Assembly (NCBI GenBank): GCA_958450365.1
Contig: CAUEEP010000902.1
Coordinates: 558,001 to 622,000 of the forward strand
Direction of reading: 5' to 3'
Source of the DNA: Mesorhabditis belari
Lineage: Eukaryota; Nematoda; Chromadorea; Rhabditida; Rhabditidae
Length of the DNA stretch: 64,000 nucleotides
The notes below the pieces were generated by a model. That model was not told where the DNA came from. It saw only the letters and a program-made list of their open reading frames with translations, and searched no databases. The translations under genes and the position numbers were made by a program. Of this stretch, positions 55,801 to 64,000 are shown piece by piece. The first letter of the stretch is position 1. Each line of letters opens with the position of its first letter.

Positions 55801-58459
55801 GATGTCATCGTGATAACAAGACGTTTGCGCCTGGAATGGTAACGTTGGGAAGTCTGAACTCAAAGAATTATTGGTTATTCTTGTTAACTGAACCTATTGC
55901 CAACCTTCTTCATGCACTCCTTGATCTCTCTCGACGTCTTCATCACACAATCGCAATTCTCGAAAACCTCTCGGGTATTTGTTAGCTGAAAGAAATCAAA
56001 CTAAAACAATTCGATTTAAAAAACCGTATATTTATTTCGAACAGCCCATGAGCCAGTGGGTGTGCCGGAGAACATGATCGCCGCATGTACGAGACCTAAA
56101 GTGCATGTACAAGACCTGAAGCGCATGTACAAGATCTGAAGCGCATGTACAAGACCTGAAGCGCATGTACAAGATCTGAAGCGCATGTACTAGACCTGAA
56201 GCGCATGTACAAGATCTGAAGCGCATGTACTAGACCTGAAGCCCATGTACGAGACCTAAAGCGCATGTACAAGACCTGAAGCGCATGTACAAGATCTGAA
56301 GCGCATGTACTAGACCTGAAGCGCATGTACAAGATCTGAAGCGCATGTACTAGACCTGAAGCCCATGTACAAGAGCTGAAGCGCATGTACGAGACCTGAA
56401 GCCTACCGTAAATACTCTAGCCCTATAGGAGCGTCGTGTAGTCTAAGTCTACTCTCAAAGTCGACTCTCGTACTTCTATTAGTGTACGGTATTTGAGTGA
56501 TAATGATGATTGATGTTCAATCCTCAAACTTTTAAAGGATCAAAGCCTGACTTAGTACTTTTTAAGTACTAAAAATCAGTTACTATAAAATTTGCCGACC
56601 TTTAAACCGTGGACTGACGGCGACGAGTCCGGCCAGCGCACTTCCGGCACTCTCTCCACTCACAACAATATTGTTAATGTCAAAGCCAATATTCTCATGG
56701 TTTTCCTAAACCTTTTTCGTTTTTTTTAAACTTTAAAATAACCCTCAGAAAATTGAGTCCAAGTAGAATATCGGCTAGCCCGAGATTTCCGGGAAACTCA
56801 TCGTCTTTTGCGGAAAGAAACCCTAGGAATTTTTGAACTCACAATTAACAAAATCCAAAGAGAATACCATCAAATCCCAGACGATAATCGATTGCCGCAA
56901 AAACGATTCGTTTTGAGGCAATATTCCTCAGCACTCCCGAGTTCTCGTAGTAATATTTTCCGCCAATCTAGTAGTCTATTTATTAAACTTTCCGCGGAAT
57001 GCACTACAGGCTGACACGCAGCTTACTACGTTCTTTAACGGCTTTCTGTCTTTTTTTTCTTTTCTTATTAATTCGATGATTTGATTGTTTTTTCGGTATT
57101 AAGTCTAAGAAAGTTCAGCCTTTATTCCAGCCCATCCAGCCATTATTACTCTTCATCAGCAAGGAAAAACACTCGAAGAGATATCTCGAATCTTGCAGGA
57201 AAAGAGACAGAATGTTTTTGAAGCTGAAGCATTTGAAAGAAATAGGCTTCAATGACGATCGTAAAGGACGAGGTTCACCCTGCCAATAATTCTGCCAACA
57301 ATTCAACAAATCGTTGAAAGATTTTTGATCGACTTAAAAGAAACCCCAGCTCCTCAAAGGATTCTTTTCAAAAAGTCAAGCCTGGCATTGGAATTCAGAC
57401 GAGACGAAATTTAGAACAGGACTAGATCTTGTCCCTTACTCAGACCAGGCAAAATAGGTCAGATATAGGCCAAGCTCAGATCTAGGTCACTTTTTTGTGC
57501 ATCGTGTCACTTAGACTCAGTTTTGAGCCATGGGCCAACACAGGGTCACAAACTAGCCTCTTGAACCAGTTTGGCAAATCCAAGAGAGACAGCTTGAACT
57601 CACAAGATTTCCCCAACCTGATAAGATCCACCGTGAATCCAGAAAAGCATCGGCAACTTTTGCGAGTATCTCTAGAACTTGAAATGAAATGCTTTCGATT
57701 TTTATGCACTTTTTTGCTTGCATCTAACGGGATGACCAATTTTATCCGCAAACAATCGTCTGATGGATCAACGGAACTCTCCGCCTGCAAGTGCTCAATT
57801 TGACAATGAATAAATGAAACTCACATAAAATTGATAGCAAGCTGTCTTATTTCGCACGTCCAATAAGCCCGTCCATTTACTTCGCTTTCTGGGTAGCTGA
57901 AAGTTATAGTGTGGCTATAATACATGTCTGGCTGGCTTCTGGAATTGTCCGATTTGACCAGGATCAAGCATTGGCTTAGCTTTGCCACAAAAGTATGCAA
58001 AAGTCCTTAGCCTCTCAAAAGCCAGGTACAGGTAAAGCAAAGTCCGGCTTGCTTAGCATCGCTTTGCTTTGCTTTGCTTTGACTTGACACACAAATCCGC
58101 TAGAATTGTCCTAACTTACAGGCCTAGGGCCGGCTAAAACAATCTCAACAATCAAAAGGTTATCACAAGAACAATTTTTAAAGACTGTAAATAGAATTGG
58201 TCTTCCCATCAACCTCAAATCGAAGCGCTCCCTCGGGTGACAGTGCGTAGGGAATCGACTCGTACACTTCACCCGAAAAACCCGAGTTCTAAAAGGTGCT
58301 CTTTAGGGTACTCTTTAGGGTAGTTATTCCTCTAAAACTCACTTCTACAACTTCTCCAATCACTTTCCCCGTTTTTGTGTTTAATACGACATTCGGCCCA
58401 TAACAGAAAATTCGTGAATAAAAAGAAAATAGAAAAATTCGCCTGAGAATGGAATCCAT
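49831..58459 (-). CDS. Carboxylesterase with intact GESAG
   Basis: Type-B carboxylesterase (alpha/beta hydrolase), probably secreted, hydrolysing ester bonds of unknown substrates. Eighteen minus-strand exons: 58343-58459, 58214-58288, 57825-57896, 57710-57784, 57618-57671, 56868-56967, 56743-56822, 56600-56705, 56025-56095, 55905-55985, 55759-55830, 55208-55314, 53772-53867, 53353-53417, 52463-52561, 52327-52420, 50806-50880 and tentatively 49831-49870. All joins are in phase, giving about 492 residues. A signal peptide is followed by VYESIPYA, DDCLRI, oxyanion hole FWIHGGSY, nucleophile elbow VVSGESAGSALAG, and DHGVDLGIVF in the His region. Ten exons have exactly the length of their counterparts in the neighbouring esterase, so the two arose by tandem duplication. 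The last exon and 53353-53417 are the least certain. A mariner sits in the intron after 52327-52420 and a minisatellite precedes exon 56025-56095. Confidence 0.8.
49950..50732. repeat. GAGCTCAAATTTCTTGG inverted repeat with nested insertion
   Basis: Same element as 5592-5815, with arms at about 49950-50090 and 50670-50732, split by a maT-like remnant (50096-50665). Confidence 0.7.
50096..50665 (-). mobile_element. Shortened maT-like element nested in another repeat
   Basis: Inverted ends CAGGGTGGGTCAAAATTACC and, less exactly, the complement, flanked by TA (50094-50095, 50666-50667). On the minus strand the interior recalls the C-terminal part of maT transposase (KAWEELA then LLATIDAF), but with an in-frame 18-bp repeat (GAGCCAGCTCCTCTTCCC type, three to four copies) that would add Glu/Leu/Ala/Arg runs. 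Most of the transposase is missing. Confidence 0.65.
50975..52241 (-). mobile_element. Mariner transposon (DD34D), nearly complete
   Basis: About 1267 bp, ends GGTTGGCAACTAAATAATGG and complement, TA on both sides (50973-50974, 52242-52243). It lies in an intron of the intact esterase, same strand. The left end has CAGG where the right end implies TAGG. Confidence 0.92.
51050..52070 (-). pseudogene. Mariner transposase with one frameshift
   Basis: Starts MEDLKYRMRVCLWYDYKQ (52070) with the bipartite DNA-binding domain and a WVPHEL-like linker (here WIPHELSEENKATR). The nuclease domain has TSDEKWI, LHDNAKTTHA and YSPDMGPSDYHLF; 34 residues separate the last two Asp, the DD34D signature of classical mariners. 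The frame breaks just after DEKWI, in a run of five A's at 51595-51599 (plus strand). The sister copy at 45803 has four, which would keep the frame. The usual RPH after HDNA is replaced by KTT. It is otherwise open to the end, so it is a recently disabled copy or a one-base error. Confidence 0.88.
53567..53638 (-). pseudogene. tRNA-like sequence
   Basis: The minus strand shows a clean A box TAGCTTAGTGGTTAGAGC and B box GGTTCAATCCC, with CACCA/CTGGG ends that pair poorly. The anticodon arm is replaced by an A-rich stretch (GGAAAAGAAAAAGG). It lies in an esterase intron. Confidence 0.45.
56081..56400 (-). repeat. 20-bp minisatellite built from a splice-acceptor/exon junction
   Basis: Sixteen tandem 20-bp units. 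On the minus strand the unit reads CTTCAGGTCTTGTACATGCG. The last unit on the coding strand is the real acceptor and first bases of esterase exon 56025-56095 (CTTTAG|GTCTCGTACATGCG). Variants have GATCTT for GGTCTT, or CTAG for TTG; the unit at about 56240-56260 repeats the real junction exactly. Confidence 0.92.
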
Positions 58460-59806
58460 CAAATTTTTCGAAAAAAGGCTAAAATTTGAGCTGCTGTGGC
58501 TGATATATTTGTAAACAATCAAAGGCGTTTAGTTCTGACTTTTCGACTTTTTTTGGTTTCAAAGATCCAGTGAAAAAAATGGCTCAAGTGTCAATCTCTC
58601 TTTTATAAATGCAAATTGGTGGAAAGTTTTTGAGGCACACAAAACTCCGATTGTTTACTGTAATTCATTTTGTGCAATTATAGGCATTTAGCAAAGTATC
58701 TGAAAAAAGGTTCATGTAAGGTTCATGTTAAAAGTTTGTGAAGCTTTTTTGGTGCAGAGAACACTATAAGTAACGCTAATAACTAACTCTTTGAAGCAAA
58801 AAAATAAACGTTCAAATCATTTTGATAGAAATAATCAGATGGACAATCTTTTGCTGCTACAATTTTCAATAGTAGATTGAAGCTTAGGAGAAAGCTTTTC
58901 ATTTAAAAATGATTTCAAAGTATTTTTAGTCGCTTTTCAGCTAGTGATGGTTTATCAACGTTTTCTGAGAAATCTCTCAACTTTTATAGAGCGGATTCAT
59001 CAGGAAAATTGGTAACTGAGCAATGAACTGTTCTTGATTTTTTTCTACATTTTACAAGTTAACAGTTTAATTCTTGAGAAAACAGATAGACTTTAATAAA
59101 TCTGTCATTGTTACCTCTGATCAATGAAAAGACATTGCATAATCAACATTGCATAATCCACTTTTACTTTTGAATGTTGAAGTTGATTTGCAAAAGATTA
59201 ACATCATTCTAATGGCAAACTGCTTATCAGTTATGATTTTTTAACAAGTTGAATTAACTTGCAAAGAAATCTTAACTAATAAGCAGTTTGCCATTAGAAT
59301 GATGTTAATCTTTTGGAAATCAACTTGCAAATCAACTTGGAAATCAACAACTTTTGGAAATCAACTTGGAAATCAACTTGGAAATCAACAACTTTTGGAA
59401 ATCAACTTGCAAACAAATCCGATCGATTTCTACACACAAACCGTTTTGTTTGCTTTGATGAGTCAGAAAATGATATGAAATGATTTTCAAAATCATTTGG
59501 AAAAGATTTCTGTGCTGAATGTGCTGATTTTCAGAAATATAAACCTGAGTTAACAGGTTTTATTTTGAAGTTTTCGATTTTCTTTTGAAAAATTTCCTTT
59601 TTAATTTTGAAATCTTAAAGATTTTTATGAAAGAAAATGCAATTTCAACGAAAAAGTTCTTTGAAATTTCATTGATTTTTTGAAAAAGAGAAGCCTGTCT
59701 TTCTTATGGAAAATGTTTCTTATGTAAATTTGGCGCTTTTCAAAGCGTCGAAAGTCTTTTATCGAATCTTTGATTGTTTCTTTGAACATGAATTTTCAGT
59801 TTCACA
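58460..59806. other. Divergent intergenic region between esterase and GFRP homologue
   Basis: The promoter region of both genes must lie here. It contains an inverted repeat (about 59190-59225 and 59279-59316; AACATCATTCTAATGGCAAA and complement) followed by a run of AATCAACTTGGAAATCAAC repeats (about 59316-59415). No gene seen. Confidence 0.55.
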
Positions 59807-60523
59807 ATGCCGTATGTAACCGTTTGCTCAGTTCAAATGCATCCCCGGGGAGCCATTGTACATGGAGACAAATTGATGTATCGAGTGACTGTCGAGGATC
59901 CAGCTAAAGAACTTCTTTTCAATCGTGATCGAACAATTGATGCATCGATGACCGCTTTGGGAGAGATTTGCCCGAAAAAGGGAGAGTTGAAACTCGGAGA
60001 ATTCGAGTGGGGTTTTCATTGGGATTCATCTTTTTTTTCATCTTTCTTTACGTATTAGATCTCTTTTTTTTCAGTCTCTCTATAAGCGAATCTTATCAAT
60101 AAATTGATTACTATTTAAGAAATTCAAGAAAATCTTATTGAACACTTTACATTTAACTCTAACGTTGAGAGCTTGTCCTTCAAATTGATAAAATATCCTT
60201 CATTCTGGTCACTTTTAAGATCAATACTTCTATTGACTCAGTAATATATTGACCGTACTTCTATTAGAAGTATTACTGAGTCAATATCTAATAATTCGAG
60301 CTTCACAACAAGCTGTTGTTAAGTGTTATTTGAAAATTATCATTGGCTAAGTTCAAGTTCAATTTTGCTTTTATTTCCTACCAAATTTAGACACTGGGAA
60401 AGTGATAAAGTCTCTCCAATCGAATTTCTGAATCGAGCCGAAAAGAAAGGTTTTCGAGTCGTTTCGATGAGCACAACGTCACAGGGAATGGTCACAAAAT
60501 GGACACTTTGGAGAACGATTTAG
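59807..60523 (+). CDS. gfrp-1: GTP cyclohydrolase I feedback regulatory protein (GFRP) homologue
   Basis: Small cytosolic regulator that binds GTP cyclohydrolase I and mediates inhibition by tetrahydrobiopterin and stimulation by phenylalanine. Two exons: 59807-60006 and 60391-60523, 110 residues. The N-terminus MPYVTVCSVQMHPRGAIVHGD matches the family's MPY start and GDE-type loop. The C-terminal part SPIEFLNRAEKKGFRVVSMS followed by TSQGMVTKWTLW matches the family's RRGFRVLSMTGVGQTLVW-type end. The middle is longer than in the roughly 84-residue vertebrate protein by some 25 residues, so the donor choice (GA|GTGGGG) is open; a GT 18 bases earlier (59989) also keeps phase and would shorten it slightly. 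TTTTCAG precedes the ATG by 7 bases, consistent with a 5' UTR intron or trans-splice site. The symbol is by family resemblance. Confidence 0.68.
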
Positions 60524-61247
60524 CGATTGGAAACAATTTTTGCTTATTTTTCTAATACACAGTATCTTTTTCGTTTCATTATTGTATTTTAAAAAATAAA
60601 AATAACCACATATCATCTCGTCTTTTTTAGGTGTACAAGGTGGATGAAAAGTTCTGTCCCTCTTATAAAATAGGTAATTTTGATAGAAATTTTTGAGAAT
60701 TTATATTGATATTTTTATATTGATGTCAGTTTGTAAGTCAAAACGTTTGAAAGCCTGTCTTGCTGAGTCAAAACGTTTGAAAGCCTGTCTTGCTGAGTCA
60801 AAACGTTTGAAAGCCTGTCAAAATACGGTACTTTTTCCAATTGACGTCTTGTTTTAGACTCGGAAATTCAAGTTTTACTAATAAAATCTTACTTTTTTTG
60901 GGGGGTTTTTGAACATAATATAATTTTGAACACAATAAAAACACGCGTCCGATTCGAACAGAACCCAAACCCCAGACAAAACCTATACATTAGTTCAAAC
61001 ACAAAAAATAAACGCATCAAAAGCGCTAATTTTTCAAGTTTTGTTACAATTTTCTACTCAACTTTGCATATGGAAGCTGATTTGAATGAAAACGCCAAAA
61101 ATGAAGCCAAAAAGCCTGAAGCCTGAAGCCAAAAATGTTACAAGTACCATTCAATACTTCAGATTGATGTGCAAAACGTTTAATCTAGCTTTTATCTATT
61201 CAAAATTATATACAAAATTCGCAAAACTTCAAAGATTCTCAATAAAA
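60524..61247. repeat. Spacer with 30-bp tandem repeat
   Basis: Three copies of a 30-bp unit (GAGTCAAAACGTTTGAAAGC plus CTGTCTTGCT) at about 60732-60820. The rest is AT-rich with no gene. An AGAAAGCCTGAAGCC-like short repeat is near 61110. Confidence 0.6.
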
Positions 61248-63341
61248 TCACCATTGTGAGTGATAGTGCGCAAAATAGAGGTCCCTAGCTTTTCCCTCCA
61301 AATTCAACAAATCTTTTGTTTGTTCGATTCGTTTGTTCTCATTTTTCACGATGATCGTGTAAACGATCCACGGAGAGAAAGCGGTGAAATACATTGGACA
61401 CTGAAAAGAGGGCATTAGGGGCATTAACATACAATTTTTCGGTACTCTTTGGTTAAGGGCGCGTTAGAATTTGTCGCTCTGCAATCTAGAAATGCGAGTG
61501 GCTAGTGAGCCGGGAAAGAACGAGGCAAAAGAGTGTTATAAGGCTTGCTCAACAGACATTGCTTGACATAAGTCAATTAGCAGAATACACCAATGACAAA
61601 CTATTTGCTATTGCTGCCACCAATTATTAGAATTTGTCGCTCTGCAATCTAGAAATGCGAGTGGCTAGTGAGCCGGGAAAGAACGAGCTTACTGTTAATG
61701 GAACCCGCTCAATGATGCTACTTCCTCCATGGTTTTCCCACTCAAGCGTTCAGACTATTGTTGAAACTCTTTCAGTTAGTTACAGTAACTAACTGAATTA
61801 GTTTTGTCGAGACGTAGAATAGCCCAGCAATACAAAAGTGACCTTTTGCTTTTGTATTGCTGGGCTATTCTGTGACCGGTAACCTTTTGCTCCCTCCTGA
61901 TAACCGAAAAGAGTACCAATCTTTCTCTATGACTTCACTAAGGACTTACAAAAACGAATCCACCCACAGCCGATTGAATCGGATCTTGAAGATTCAGATA
62001 ACGCCACCCAAAGAAGACGAAAGTGTAGAATAGATACATGAATGCGTGAAAAAGGCTAGAATTTGATTTTTGAGTTAAACTTTGATTCTGTAGATATGAG
62101 TCATAAAATAAGCCCCTAAAAAGCTAAAATAAGGATGTTGTAAGCAAAAAGCTTTGTTTATTTTACTTTTGACGTTTAAAACTAAAGACTAGCCATCCCT
62201 CATTTACCTGTATGGCAGAAAGAGTCGCATCGTTGAGATCAATTGTCGTCGCGTCAGATTCACACAGACATCGAACGATCGCTTCGCTCTATACATTTCC
62301 TGATTTCACTATTGAGAACAACAGGACATGTGCACTAGAGCTGTTCATTTTCAGTCTCATTGTCAATGGATGTACAACGGAAAAACGAGATTTGACCCCT
62401 TCAGCAGCTACTTTTCTGGGATTTCTTGCTACCAGAATGTAAAGCTTTTCAAGCTCTTCTAAAAAAACCCTGGAAAAGTAAATGATGAAGGGGTCAAATC
62501 TTGTTTTCCGTTGTACACCTATTGAAAATCAGACCGAAAATGAGCAGGTTTCGTGTGTACCCTTTTCTCTAGACTAACCGATTCTCCTTTTCGTATTCCC
62601 TCATCAACCACAGAGAGATGCCTATTGTCAGCACTTCCATAACGCATGTCACCTTTGCCTCCGTATCTGAATTGTTCGTGGCACCTCGACAGAAGGAGAC
62701 TTGCACATCTGGCACTACAATGCCGGCGATTTTCCAATAGAATTCCGAGCAGGAAAGCAATAGCTTAAAATGAACTGCTGATTACGGGACGTGCTTTGAG
62801 ACCAGAATCAAACTTGATTCGATTCACCTACCGTAAATATTGTAATAGTACCCCACCCCCATAATGACGGTGCGGAGCGTTGCGTAGTCTAGCTTTGGAC
62901 GCGCTTTTCTCGACACTGGTTTATGCTACAATGCGCGCCTAGGTATCAAAAAAAATAGCTGAATTTCAGGGCTATTTTTTGATACCAAAGACGCATTTTT
63001 TGAAAGTACGGGCGCTTTGAAAAAAATGAAATACTAAAAAACTTGCGACTACGCGACTGTACGTGGGGGGTGGGGTACTATTACAGTATTTACGGTAGTG
63101 CAAACGGTTCCTACAGCAAACGAACCGCTATCGTGGTAATTCCCCGTTGAATAGCCGTTTCCCTGTTTTGCACTCTTGCCCCACCGAAGAAAGTGAGTAT
63201 TCGAAAAACGATCAACGACATGTTCAACGTCGGCAAAGTGAACACCGAAAACGTGTAAGAAAGCCGCGAATAGTAGCACAATTTGTATGAAATCTTGGCC
63301 ATACAAGGCGGTTGAGTGAGATGGAGAACGAGGAACATTCC
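61248..63341 (-). CDS. Seven-transmembrane receptor related to the 14.5 kb gene, damaged and 5'-incomplete
   Basis: Minus-strand exons: 63126-63341 (TM3), 62579-62763 (TM4-5), 62208-62299 (TM6 start), 61949-62055 (TM6-7), 61248-61400 (CPMYFTAFSPWIVYTI and tail). Each aligns with exons 2-6 of the receptor at 14486-17018 (for example VNLTRRQLISTM versus VNLMRRQLVQTM). Two junctions do not keep phase as drawn. After 62579-62763 the next exon needs phase 0; a GT four bases on (exon end 62575) would fix that. In 61949-62055 a CCC where the relative implies CC shifts the frame before TM7. The first exon (TM1-2) is expected to the right of a mariner insertion. Likely a recent pseudogene, unless the extra C is an error. 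The intron at 62764-63125 holds a TACCGTA hairpin. Confidence 0.62.
61464..61687 (+). repeat. 60-bp direct repeat
   Basis: A block of 60 bases with TTAGAATTTGTCGCTCTGCA and GTGGCTAGTGAGCCGGGAAA occurs at about 61464-61523 and 61628-61687. Further on, 61770-61880 contains two small inverted repeats (AGTTACAGTAACTAACT and AGCCCAGCAATACAAAAG with complement). All lie in the receptor intron. Confidence 0.75.
62370..62517. repeat. Short MITE with TGTACAACGGAAAA ends
   Basis: Inverted arms of about 30 bases (GTACAACGGAAAAACGAGAT / complement with AAGGGGTCAAATC) enclose about 90 bases. In the receptor intron between exons 62579-62763 and 62208-62299. Confidence 0.75.
62829..63098. repeat. TACCGTA-ended hairpin MITE, rightmost copy
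   Basis: Full palindrome, ends TACCGTAAATATTGTAATAG and complement, three bases before the donor-side exon 63126-63341 intron region. Confidence 0.9.
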
Positions 63342-63397
63342 CTGTAAGTGGAAATGGGTGAAACTCTTTCTGAAATCATGACTGACTTGCTTAAGTA

Positions 63398-64000
63398 TTA
63401 GGTTGGTGCAGATGAAACTTCCGTTGGAACCATAAACAAAATTTATCATAAAAATCCTAATACAGAACCTCAATCCAAAAGATATTCGCCATCATTATCA
63501 ATGACTCTTTGCCATCTTCCACACAGAGAATGGATGGCCTTTTCGAAGAACTCGGGCAACTGCGACTCGAAGAAGTTGGGCACCCAGATTTCAACTTCTT
63601 CGCGGTTTTTGAATTTTTTACTGCTAAAGAGTGCTGCATCGACCGAAACAAGTGGTAGTCGGATGGGGCCGAGTCCGGGCTATATGGCGGATGAGGCAGA
63701 ACTTCCCAGCCCAATTCCTCGATTTTCTGCTGAGTGATCTTTGCGGTGTGGGGTCGAGCGTTATCGTGGAGGAATTTTGTAGTCGCCGTGTTATTGCCTT
63801 GACGACGCAATGCCTGGTCCACGCGGCTCAATTGGGCTTTGTAGAGATCCGCCGCGACTCTTTGGCCCGAATCCAGCACCTCAAAATACACGAGACCTTT
63901 ACTATTCCACCAAATACAAAGCATCACCTTTTTCCGTGGATATTCGGTTTGGGAGTCGGTTTTGGCGGTTCACCGGCGTCCAACCACTGCCGTTTTCTTG
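63398..64000 (-). mobile_element. Mariner element of a second subfamily, cut by the window edge
   Basis: Left end TTAGGTTGGTGCAGATGAAA next to TA (63396-63397). The minus-strand transposase C-terminal half is present: SRVDQALRRQG, LHDNARPHTAK and YSPDSAPSDYHLF (two of the DD34D Asp). After LAVKN (about 63625) the frame shifts by one, and FFEKAIHSLCGRW-type sequence continues in the next frame. The N-terminal half is beyond the window. Confidence 0.88.

Noticed and set aside
56032..56386. Long minus-strand open frame with repeated CTCASGLVHALQILY
   Set aside because: It is a by-product of the 20-bp minisatellite, which has no stop in this frame. The real exon is read in another frame and starts at 56095.
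60640..60665. ACAAGGTGGATGAAAAGTTC as a possible mariner end
   Set aside because: No matching inverted end or TA pair was found nearby.

Overview
The window reads as nematode genomic DNA, most likely from a rhabditid worm. Genes are cut into many short exons by small GT-AG introns that mostly end in TTTCAG. Chemoreceptor and esterase genes occur as local duplicates, and introns and spacers are packed with Tc1/mariner-type elements and hairpin MITEs. All gene models below were assembled by eye from splice sites, reading phase and comparison between paralogs in the window. No transcript evidence was available.

Layout, left to right. 0.9-2.2 kb: three exons of a minus-strand LicD/fukutin-like gene. 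5.9-10.3 kb: a complete 11-exon alpha-1,3-fucosyltransferase (plus). 12.5 kb: a small minus-strand gene remnant. 14.5-17.0 kb: a complete 7TM receptor of a nematode chemoreceptor type (plus). 18.3-24.1 kb: a Cys-loop ligand-gated ion channel (plus) with an intact maT transposon in intron 1. 25.1-28.0, 29.9-34.1 and 36.6-40.9 kb: three tandem Srh/Str-like chemoreceptors (plus) with nearly identical exon lengths. 40.9-48.7 and about 49.8-58.5 kb: two tandem minus-strand carboxylesterase-like genes with matching exon structure. The first has lost its catalytic serine and shows a phase break. The second keeps GESAG. 59.8-60.5 kb: a two-exon GFRP (GTP cyclohydrolase I feedback regulatory protein) homologue (plus). 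61.2-63.3 kb: a minus-strand receptor of the same family as the 14.5 kb gene, frame-damaged, with a mariner element beside it that runs off the right edge.

Mobile DNA: one intact maT (DD37D) element, a rearranged maT composite, a maT remnant nested in another repeat, three mariner (DD34D) copies, three copies of a 520-bp MITE with 30-bp ends, two copies of a mariner-ended MITE, and several hairpin families, the commonest with seven copies ending in TACCGTA. tRNA-like sequences with Pol III A and B boxes are scattered through introns, but none folds as a convincing tRNA.

The most unusual observations are: (1) a tandem duplication in the fucosyltransferase that copies a 3' splice site plus the first 33 or so bases of exon 5, making a decoy half-exon; (2) a 16-copy, 20-bp minisatellite in the intact esterase whose unit is itself a splice-acceptor/exon junction; (3) a mariner copy that differs from its sister mainly by dozens of single-T deletions; (4) an esterase paralog pair with and without the catalytic serine.
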